From: Siderastrea siderea
Taxonomy: Eukaryota > Cnidaria > Anthozoa > Scleractinia > Rhizangiidae
Direction of reading: 5' to 3'
Length of the DNA: 64,000 nt
NCBI GenBank assembly: GCA_964030785.1
Contig: OZ034979.1
Location: 10,253,383-10,317,382, forward strand
The notes below the pieces were generated by a model. It searched no databases, was not told where the DNA came from, and saw nothing but the letters and a program-made list of their open reading frames with translations. Of the stretch, positions 47,103 to 56,057 are shown piece after piece. Position 1 is the stretch's first letter, and every line of letters begins with the position of its first letter. A program made the position numbers and the translations under genes.

Positions 47103-50100
47103 GTGAAGGTCTACAGGACTTTCTTGGCCATTGCGGTCTTAATTGCAGCCGAAGCATTCGGACAAAAGGGCATGCGATTAAAGGACTGCGGCAAGTCTGC
47201 ATGTATGGTGTTTAAATTAAGGTGTTTCGATACAGTTTTTTTGGGACCACACCTCACTTTTAAAATCCGCTCTTAGACAGTCTTCATCTTGTCGGATCAA
47301 CGTGAAAATTGCACTACTTGTTGGTTTAGGATCGAACTTTAGCGAGGTTTACATTTTGTGAAAATCGATATTTCCATGACAACGATAAACAAAAATCCTC
47401 GAAAACAGTAAAATTGAAATTTTGCACGATCCAGATTTCACTTTGAAAAGCAAATACCAACATCTTAAACTGTAGTGTATGGCAAACAAAATATACAAGA
47501 ACAAAAAAATTCTGTACGTTTGTTTTGAAGTAAATCGCAAAAACATTTTCTACCTTAGTTTTTGCATAGAAATAATAAATGCACCGAAGAATAATCAATG
47601 ATTTTATGAAATGGCTAGAAAATACTGTTAAAATGTATCTTTTACTTACTATTTTACGCCTAGAAAGTTTTGTTGAAATTGGTGTTCGCGATCTCGAGAA
47701 GGAATTGTTTTTCTAAGATCATTCGCGTAATAATTTTGTGGTAATTTTTGAATCTGAGCACTTTTGCGAAAATCTTAAGAACGGCTCGTTAGATTTTTTA
47801 AAAACATTAAACACGCCTGCTTGACAACGTGACTAATTTTAGTATTGAGTCTTATTAACATTGATTCACTGGAACACTTTTAGATTTAACGTTAAAAAGG
47901 ACGTATGAACCGACGGAAAAGCTTGCGTTACAAATTCACAGTTGGCAAGTTAATGCTAATATATTCAAAGTAACGCGTAATTCATTGCATCGTGATTTTA
48001 ATCTGGTTTCTTTGTTCTTTGTTGCACTGTAGATGCACTGTAGATTACAACGAAAAGTAAAAATCACGGAAGAATGCATTGCGCATTACTTTGAATATAT
48101 TAGCATTTACTTGCCAACTGTTAATACGTGACGCAAGCTTTTCCGTCGATTCATACGTCCTTTTTAACGTGTAATTTAAAAGTGATCCAGTGAATCAATG
48201 TTAATAAGACTCAATACTAAAACTGGTCACATCATCAAGCACGCGTGTTTAATGTTATAAAAAAATATATCGAGCCGTTCTTAAAATTTTCGCAAAAGCG
48301 CTCAAATTCAGGAGTTACCACAAAATTATTACGCGAATGATCTTAGAAAAACAATTCCTTCTCGAGATCGCGAACACCAGTTTTAACAAAACTTTCTAGG
48401 CGTAAAATAGTAAGTAGATGATACATTTTAACAGTATTTTCTTGCCATTTTATCAAAGCATTGATTATTTTTCAATGCATTTAGCATTATTATGCAAAAA
48501 CTAAGGTTGGAAGTGTTTTTGCGATTTACTTCAAAACAAACATACAGAAATTTTTTATTCTTGTATATTTTGTTTGCCATACACCACAGTTTAAGATGTT
48601 GGTATTTGCTTTTCAAATTGAAATCTGGATCGCGAAAAAATTCAATTTTACTGTTTTCGAGAATTTTTATCGTTGTCATGGAAATATCGATTTTCAAAAA
48701 TGTAAACCACTCTTAAGTTCAATCCAAAACCAACAAGCATGGCAAATTTCACGTTGATCCGACAAGAAGAAGACTGTCTAAGAGCCGATTCAAAAAGTTA
48801 GGCATGGTCCCAAAAAACTGTATCGAAACACCTTAATATCATCGCCATCGTTCTTCGAAACTGCAAACGGTTCCGTTCCTACGCAAGCCGTAAAATGTTT
48901 ACTTTAAAAGCAACAAGATTCGTGACAAATGCTTCATGGATATCACTTGGATACTGAAGACAATAACAACGAACCGGGATATTGTGTTGTATTTTGGGGC
49001 CTTGTGTTCTACTCCAATGCACATTGTGTTCAACAACTCGCAAAATGCAACAAAGAGAAACGCTATCTTCTATTTGCAATTACAAGGACATTGTAACGTA
49101 TCTGTCGAAGATATTTCTCGATGGGGAACAGCTACGGATTTTCGGGTGTTTTACATGTTGGAAAATACCACTTTGCTCGACGATAAAAGTTCTCAAATGA
49201 GAAACAGCTCTTGTCATGAATTAGAGAACATTGGTTCTCTAGTGTTTTACAAAACTATATCACACAAACTTCCCAGCATATTTACGACATCACTCTGGCC
49301 AAGAATGGCGGAGGTCCAATTCTCCCACATGGAGCTTACCTCTGTTCCTGCAGAGTTACAAACAACCATGCCGTTACTTCAATCGCTTGAAGTGGCGCAC
49401 AACAATTTGACAAAACCGCCACCTTTTCCATGGTACAACTCCACCCTTCAGCTGCCAAGAGGGCTGAGTAGAACTCTAATTGGAAATCATCGTTACCAAC
49501 GCGGCACTATCGCATACTCGAAGATTTACCGACGCTTTTTCGATTTGGCGTTCAACAACATCGAAGATTTATCGACGTACGAATTCCGTGGATTTCTGAA
49601 TAAACTGAGTCTCAAAGGAAACGGTTTGAAGGTTATTGGGCCATCGTATTTTCGCAATTTGAAGGGAATCCAAGTAATCAATCTCAGCAAGAACAAACTG
49701 GAAAATTTACCTTCAGAACTGTTTCACGGACTCGATGATTTGCTTGAGTTGAAGCTCGATCACAATAACTTCTCAGCGGTCCCAGATGAACTCTTTAAAC
49801 TGAGCCAGACGCAAATCAAACGCATCGACTTGAATCACAACAAACTCAGCTTTATTCCAGAAGATTTATTTGGCAACCTTAAAAGCCTCGAAATCCTGCA
49901 TTTAGAAGCTAATCAAATCTCTCAAATTTATGACGAAGCCTTCCCCATTGACTCCAGTTCACTACGCCAAATTTACCTCCAAAACAACAAAATAAACCGT
50001 ATTCCAAGGTCACTGCTATTGCATTCAGAAGCAAATATTATTGATTTGTCGTTTAATCCCCTGACTTTTCAAAACCTTAACAATTTGGTACAACGACTGG

Positions 50101-51690
50101 ATTCCTCTTTTTTCTCTTATCAACATCACAAAACAGTTAGTTCGCCGGAAGTCAGGCAGATCAGCTTCGCACACAACAATTTCACTACCATAAACATTGA
50201 GGGAACTAAGCGTGCCATGTTTGAGCTACTTTTGAGAGCTTACGAAATCAATATGACGGGGAATCCCCTTCTTTGCGACTGCAAAATACTGGCTCTAGTT
50301 CGCTGGCTTCGCTCCTTGATGCAAAACAACGCGGGAGTACAATCTAAACAGTTTTTATCTGGGAAATGCGCGGCTCCAATTGAACTGAAAGACAAACCTG
50401 TCCTTTCTGTGGACGAACATCAATTCAAATGTCAGAGAAATCTACAAAACTGCCCAAAAGAATGCACGTGTCTCGTGCGTGCATCGGACAGGACTGTGGA
50501 GGTTGATTGCAAACAAAGGAATCTAGTCAACATGCCCCGCAAAGTTCCACGCGGTCAAATAGAGCTTCACTTGTAGAACAACAACACCCGGGAGATACCT
50601 CCCTATCTTTATTTGGAAAATGTCACAGCCCTGTATTTAACACACAACAAGATTGGAGTGTTAAACGCGTCTACAGTGCAAAGGCTACGGCGAATAAAAA
50701 TTCTGTTCATCGACTTCAAACAAACTGACTAATTTGCCAAGAAATATTGAAAACGTTACCTTAACGACTCTAGCGCTGCATCACAACTTCTTCAAATGCG
50801 ACTGCACAACAAAATGGATGAAGAAATGGTTACAGAGGCAACAAGCTCGCATACAAAACATTGACAATGTTCTTTGTATCTCCGAGAATGCTCAGGGAAA
50901 AGCGATATACACTTTCCCTGATGAAGAGTTTGTTTGCAAAGAAGAAAATAACAATCGCTCTTCTACACAATCTATAATAACGGAAAAGACTTTCAAAATA
51001 ATTGCAATCACTCTTGGCGTGTTTTTGGCCGTGGTTTTGATCGTTTTTACCCTTGCGTATAAGTACCGTGGTGAAGTAAAAGTCTTTATGTACACCCACT
51101 TCAATTGGCACCCTTTCGATCGCATAGATGACTCGGATCCTAGCAAGATATACGATGCGTTTGTATCCTACAGTGGCGGCGATTATGAGTTGGTTTTAAA
51201 TACGCTGCGACTGCGACTAGAAAACCATGATCCTCCCTACAAACTCTGCATTCATCATCGAGACTTCTTGGTAGGTGCGCCAATCCAGGAAAACATTTTG
51301 AACAGCGTTAACCAAAGCAAACGCATGATCATGGTGCTATCTCGCAACTTTATCAGGAGCGAGTGGTGTTTGCTGGAGTTTCGCGCCGCTCATCGGAAGG
51401 TTCTAGAAGATCGCATGAATTATCTGATAATTATTCTGTTCGATGACGTCAACATGGCCGGACTGGATGATGAAATAAAATTGTACATGCGCACTAATAC
51501 ATATCTAAGTATCAGCAACAAGTGGTTCTGGGAAAAATTGTATTACGCGTTGCCGCGGAAGTCGGACGGGGAGTCTAGGGCAAACGCTGGATTGGAACGT
51601 TCTACAGAGAATAATTTCACGAACGAAGCATATAGGTCAACAGAAACCGTGGATGGCGCGAATACTCCAAGCCAAACTCTGCAAGTATAG
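47103..51690 (+). pseudogene. TLR-D: Toll-like receptor pseudogene split by a transposon
   Basis: The receptor start codon is changed to GTG at 47103, and after about 39 codons the frame is interrupted by a 1.62 kb fold-back element (47217-48836). Further breaks are a one-base insertion near 48902, a Gln-to-TAG change at 50574-50576 and a one-base insertion near 50716. Between them two long frames remain, 48936-50576 (LRRs, first LRR-CT, LRR-NT) and 50734-51690 (second LRR-CT, membrane segment, complete TIR domain with YDAFVSYS, RDFLVG, FWEKL and an intact tail). It shares with TLR-A the loss of several residues around SSPEVRQISFAHN and EGTKRAMF, so these two are sister copies. No functional full-length receptor is expected. 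A TIR fragment transcript is conceivable. Confidence 0.9.
47217..48836. mobile_element. 1.62 kb fold-back element inside TLR-D
   Basis: The ends TTAAGGTGTTTCGATACAG and CTGTATCGAAACACCTTAA are inverted repeats, and the inversion continues almost to the centre near 48030, so the whole element is one long diverged palindrome (arms about 800 bases). Both ends are TTAA, as in the elements at 659 and 1310. There is no transposase frame; short frames in the arms are mirror images of each other. The site is inside the receptor's codon for the residue after MVFK, compared with the uninterrupted VLK in its relatives. Confidence 0.85.
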
Positions 51691-51952
51691 AATTCTAGTG
51701 CAGAATGTTTTAATCCGGCGAGAAGGAGTGTCGCTACAAGTTGATGGTAGTTCGAACTTTTGAGTTTATGGGCGCGGGATGAAATCCTGAAGTTTTACCA
51801 ATCTTACTGAAAACTAACAAGCAGTAAATTCCCGTGGCGCTCTTATTTGAACTGTATTTCTCCGGCAGTTTAGAAAAGCGAGAACTGTACTTTGAGACCT
51901 TGAGGTAATAACTAGTAAAGCGTTATCCAGTCCATGAGTGTAGTCCTATAGT

Positions 51953-52262
51953 ACAACGCTAAATTTTGGCGTGCTCCCATTGGTCGAAATCGATCACGTG
52001 ACGCGATAGTGTCCCTCCTCAGCGGGCACCTATCAGCGCCTAGTGCCCGTTTTGGCAATTTTCGCTCAAAATTTAGCGTTGTACAATAAAGTTCTTCTGT
52101 CTCAGGCCCTATGTGTGATAGGTTCCCTCAGAAATTTGATGTTCAAACTTCATATAAGCCCTCGAGCTACGTTCTCGTGCTAATATTTGTTGTGAACATC
52201 AAATTTCCTCGGGCAACCTATCACACGATAGTGCCTTCGACAGAAAAACTCTGTTGTTTAAT
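51953..52262 (+). mobile_element. Composite hairpin MITE, opposite orientation to 44888
   Basis: Begins GTACAACGCTAAATTTTGGCG and contains AAATTTAGCGTTGTAC near 52068-52083, followed by the same GATGTTCA-centred palindrome. It is the inverted partner of the element at 44888-45183. Confidence 0.7.
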
Positions 52263-52289
52263 TGGTGAACATTAATATCTGAACATTTT

Positions 52290-52890
52290 ACTCAGTCACT
52301 GATCGCAGATAACTTGGGTAGCACTATACTGTAACATCCGGTCTTAGGAAGGATATTTCGGGTAAACTAAATCGATTAGGATCGTGGTAAACTGTCATGT
52401 ATACATATGATGAAAAGCGTGTATTCTTGCATAAAAAGGATGAAACTGATTTCAATTGAGATAACTGTATGTACACTTAACACATCGATCATAAATTGCT
52501 CGATAGAACCTGCCAACGTAACATGAGATCTGAAGAAGGATATATCGGGTATATGTCGAATGGGAAACAACATGAAAGGTGTGGCATAAATGTCAGTAAG
52601 TACATTTTACCCACTGATCACAAATATAAATCTCAGGGTGGATATATCGGGTTTAAATCGGATAGGATCATTTTTAACTTTCTTGTAGATAGATGATGAA
52701 AGTTGTGTAATCCTGCATGAAAAAGATTAGTTTGAATAAACATAAATGTATATACACTTTACACACTGATCACAAATAACTGAAGTCAGAACCTGCTACT
52801 GTAAGATGAGTTCTGAAGATAAGTATGGCTCATTACAAACTGTTTTGAAGACAGCGTAAAAATAAAGAAATTACCCACAAGAGTAGATTG
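52290..52890. repeat. Satellite array, ~185 bp unit, downstream of TLR-D
   Basis: Three to four more diverged units of the array seen after TLR-B and TLR-C, with GGATATATCGGGTATATGTCGAAT and ACTGATCACAAATA phrases. Confidence 0.7.
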
Positions 52891-53816
52891 TTTTATTATC
52901 GTTACACCAACTCTCAGAACCGAGACTTCAAGAATTGATAGTTTGAGCTCACCAAAAGAGGTCTGGGGCGAGCATGAATACGAAGAGGGAGACTGGTCAA
53001 CAACGTAATGCGCATGCCCAATATATCATGGTAAAATCTCGTTACCAGATTCTCCTAAGTTTCCAGCAAGATTTCCCTCTTTTGACAGATTGAAGCTAAG
53101 CCATTAGTTCAAGTTCTCCCAATTAGAAAATCCCGTGGAAATGGCTGCCAGTTTGAAGAAACCGCATTTAGCTCCGCTGAACAAATAAAGCGCTTCTCAG
53201 CCTTAGATTCACAACAAACGAACGCCAAAAAACGTCAGTTCCTTTTTTTAAGGCCTGGTAATTTAAATCACCTCAAACATTTACAAGCGTAAAGTCCGTA
53301 TGAAATGAACGCATCAAGAAATGGTCCGGAAAACCGGATTTCGCGCCAATAAAATTGGTGACTTACAGCTTCTTCAGTTGAAACCTACATTCGACGTAGA
53401 AAGTCTACGGTTTTAGAAACGGCGTTGTTAAGTTTTGCAGTTTAAGTTCAAGTTTCCACATTTATCTGTATTTTATCTTTGAAACCTTATGCGGGAATCT
53501 ACGTACGCGCTTTACCGCTGTGAATGCCTAAGAGTTTGACCACTCAGTTTGGTCGCCGACGCAAAAAGCGTTCTTTTTTTTAAATGTCGAGTTTTTCAAC
53601 ACGGCGGGTTTTTCGGCGGGCTTGCGAGGATTGTGTGCGAGTCACCCTCGCGTGGAATGCACAGGAAGATTAAATTCTTAGTTTTTCTTTGGGTTTGTAC
53701 CTATGACTGAGTGTCCGCTTAAGAGAAGGGAGTCCACCGAAGGAAGGGTTTTTTTAACCAATGGTTGCACTGTATTTTTGACCTACACACGGGACATTTT
53801 AGTACAAAAGCGTTAC
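52891..53816. other. Non-coding 3' flank block of TLR-D
   Basis: Diverged copy of the blocks at 37980-39400 and 45880-46420 (shared GGTCTGGGGCGAGCATGAATACG and GGTAAAATCTCGTTACCAGATTCTCC-like phrases). No exon or gene is seen before the ARMC8 exon at 53817. Confidence 0.55.
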
Positions 53817-53892
53817 CTCTCTTCCTGACAGAAGATTCCTCATTAATCCAAGAGTTTTCATCGTCACTTGAGTGTCAGGGTCATCAAGAAGA
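53817..53892 (-). CDS. ARMC8: ARMC8, internal coding exon with tandem acceptor
   Basis: The exon encodes (S)LLDDPDTQVTMKTLGLMRNLLSGRE, closely matching the LLxDxDxxVxMKTLGLxRNLLS armadillo helix of vertebrate ARMC8. The donor is GTAACG. The acceptor is a tandem CAGCAG, so use of the upstream AG would start the exon at 53895 and add one serine without changing the frame. It joins in frame to 20412 downstream and to 55248 upstream. Confidence 0.9.
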
Positions 53893-54420
53893 CTGCTGAG
53901 ATAATAAGCACATGCAAATAAGTAAAATGTTCTGCTTGGAATGTTCAAAGGACGAGAAATTTGTCCAGAGGATAATTCTGTTCCGTGCGAGAAAAGTTTA
54001 TCTTAACTTGTTACATTATTGCAGGCAATTTTCCTAACATCAAATTTTTGCCCTTCTCTCTAGCGAAATTTCTTGAAATCCCGAAAATTTGTTGTCACGA
54101 GAGCAAAGAGTTGCTTATTTACTACTCTTTTCATTAGAAGATTGAGGTTTCGACAAATTGTCAAAATTTGCGAAAATTTACTGTATCGCCAAATGCACCC
54201 CTCCAAAAATGCAAAATTGACAAGAGGAAAGAGACTGCTCACAATCTAGTAATTAAAGGGAGTAGGTCACAGGGATTTTTTTCCAGAGTTTTGTCAAAAC
54301 TACACATAAAATGCTCCTGATGCAAACGGGAAGATATTATCAAGTAAATTTTCGCAAAGACAGCAAACAATAACAAGTTTTTTTTACCGATTTTTCGAGA
54401 CACAGCCGCAGAGTTGAAGG

Positions 54421-55075
54421 TTGAACGCAGCAAGAACAGATCCATTAAAGATTGGGGAGAGGGAAGTTGAAGACGTGGAGAGTTTTGTATATCTTGGCGC
54501 TGAGGTCAACAAACAAGGCAATGCGTATAGTGAAATAAAAGCACGAATCGAGAAAGCAAGAGCGGCTTTCCACAAGCTTAAGCCAGTATGGAGAAATAGC
54601 CTTTTCAGTCGAAAGACTAAGATCAAAATCTTCAAAAATGTGGTCGCGGTTCTACTCTGTGGTTGTGAGACGTGGAGGATAACTAAGGAATATAAGAACA
54701 CGCTAAACGTCTTTCAGCAAAAATGCCTAAGGAAAATCCTTGACGTTTATTGGCCAATGAAGGTCAGTAATGAAGAGACCAGGAAAAGAACTAACGCCAG
54801 TGCAATTGATGAATTAATAAGATCCAGAAGATGGAAATAGCTTGAACCCCAAGATCACATTAACACAGGCACCAGAGAGCACGCGTAGCAGGGGACGACC
54901 AAGAGAGACATGGGAGAAAACCGTTGTACACGAGAAGGCACACTTAGGGTTCAGTACCTGGAATGAAGCGGAAACGGCTGCAAATGACAGAACAACTTGG
55001 AAGAAAATGATCGATGACCCTATTCTACACTAGAAGGGAAAGGTTGATGAGGATGATGATGATGATGACGATGAA
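54421..55075 (+). pseudogene. 5'-truncated non-LTR retrotransposon (RT C-terminal region)
   Basis: The first open segment (54421-54840) shows FVYLGAEVN, an arginine/lysine-rich LLCGCETW and CLRKIL pattern typical of the region just after the reverse-transcriptase domain in RTE/CR1-type LINE proteins. A stop and deletion near 54838 shift the frame into the second segment (54842-55033), which has the usual GRPRETWEKTV and AANDRTTWKKMI tail. It ends in a short GAT microsatellite, a common 3' end of RTE-like elements. It lies in the ARMC8 intron between 53892 and 55248, opposite to the gene, and is dead. Confidence 0.8.
55043..55074. repeat. (GAT)n tail of the LINE fragment
   Basis: GATGATGATGATGATGATGACGATGA directly after the LINE stop codon. 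Confidence 0.8.
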
Positions 55076-55247
55076 CTGCATTATTATAGTGTCTTGAACA
55101 AAACTGGACCATCATTTTAGACTGTCCTCTATTTCTTGTTTTCGTCCAATCGTCCAGTCGTCAAATTTGTTTAGTATTTTCCCTCCCATAACCTCGCCCC
55201 TTGCATTGTTAAAGATGATGTCTTTACGTACGGAGATAAACTCTCAC

Positions 55248-55321
55248 CTGAATAACTGCTCCGGTCCAAGCACTTCTAAAATTTTGTTTTTGGTCACGTC
55301 ATCCGCTTGATACGCCATATT
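55248..55321 (-). CDS. ARMC8: ARMC8, internal coding exon
   Basis: A 74-base exon encoding NMAYQADDVTKNKILEVLGP followed by EQLF and two bases of the next codon. Vertebrate ARMC8 has NMAFQAE...I...L..EQLF at the same place, just before the LLSDSD helix encoded by the next exon here. The acceptor is TTTCGTAG (55322-55323) and the donor is GTGAGA. The preceding exon is not found in the window, so it lies beyond the right edge or is too diverged to see. Confidence 0.9.
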
Positions 55322-55366
55322 CTACGAAAAAAATACGCCTTATTTCTTTGTAGGCAAGCTAATTAG

Positions 55367-55483
55367 TAGTTATAGAGTTGGCGGTTCGAGATCAGTTTTT
55401 TCAAAACTGATCTTGAACAGCGGTTCGAGATCAGTTTTTTCAAAACTGATCTTGAACAACGCCAACTCTATAACTACTATCCA
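55367..55483. mobile_element. Near-perfect palindrome with duplicated inner hairpin
   Basis: The outer arms TAGTAGTTATAGAGTTGGCG and its inverse enclose two direct copies of GTTCGAGATCAGTTTTTTCAA followed by AACTGATCTTGAAC, each itself a hairpin. It is a miniature element or a target-site hairpin of about 115 bases next to the ARMC8 exon. Confidence 0.65.
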
Positions 55484-55494
55484 TTTGATGGAAA

Positions 55495-55880
55495 TCATTT
55501 TTATGGAAATCATTTGGAAATCATTTTATGGAAATCATTTTATGAAAAGGAGCCGAGCAGGCTCGGGAAGTCGTTGACGAAGTCAACGAGTGAGGCTCCT
55601 TTCCGGCTTTATGTGGGTAGAGACGTAGTCTCGTAGAGACTACGTCTCGTAGGGCACATAAAGCAATATGGTTTCATATACTTGATTCATCATTTGGAAA
55701 TAATCATTTGGAAATCATTTTATGAAAAGGAGCCGAGCAGGCTCGGGAAGTCGTTGACGAAGTCAACGAGTGAGGCTCCTTCCAGTTTTTTTGTGGGTAG
55801 AGACTAGTCTCGTAGAGACTACGTCTCGTAGGGCTCCAAAAAAACAATATGGTTTCATATACTTGATTCATCATATAGCT
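55495..55880. repeat. Direct repeat of a ~185-200 bp stem-loop cassette
   Basis: Two copies (about 55495-55690 and 55695-55880) with the order TGGAAATCATTTTATGAAAAGG, GAGCCGAGCAGGCTC, GTCGTTGACGAAGTCAACGA, GTGAGGCTCCTT, GAGACTACGTCTCGTAGGG and CAATATGGTTTCATATACTTG. Each contains three to four short palindromes. It lies between the ARMC8 exon and the polymerase gene, and may belong to the terminal inverted repeat of the virus-like element. The other end is outside the window. Confidence 0.7.
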
Positions 55881-56057
55881 CCACATTATTTTTGCGTTGA
55901 TGGTTCCACTACATTGCTCCACATCTTTTTTCATATGCTGGTTCCATATTTTCGCATTGGGGAACAAAAGCGGAGCTTTTGTGAGGCAGTGAATTGATCG
56001 CTTCGCGATCAAGAGGGGATCTTTCTTTTTGCGATGCTGGTTCCACATTTTGGGAAA
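55881..56057. other. Non-coding end of the virus-like element with small hairpins
   Basis: Contains AGCTCCACATT/GGTTCCACATT-type motifs several times and the perfect hairpins AAAAGCGGAGCTTTT and GATCGCTTCGCGATC. These may act as 3' end or packaging signals of the element; function is unknown. Confidence 0.4.

Larger units (their letters stand above)
20413..53816 (-). other. ARMC8: 33.4 kb ARMC8 intron hosting the Toll-like receptor cluster
   Basis: The exon ending at 53817 stops after a complete Glu codon before GTAACG, and the exon beginning at 20412 starts with a complete Asp codon after TATCAAG, so the two join in frame. Their peptides are also adjacent in vertebrate ARMC8. Everything between is therefore intron of a minus-strand transcript, although it contains four receptor genes or pseudogenes on the plus strand, a tandem duplication and many transposons. 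Confidence 0.85.

Noticed and set aside
47094..47276. 60-codon frame with a receptor-like signal peptide as a separate small gene
   Set aside because: It is the 5' end of TLR-D without its ATG, running into the inserted fold-back element.
55704..56048. 114-codon minus-strand frame
   Set aside because: It spans the palindromic cassette and non-coding hairpins at the element edge; the peptide has no domain and part of it is duplicated repeat.
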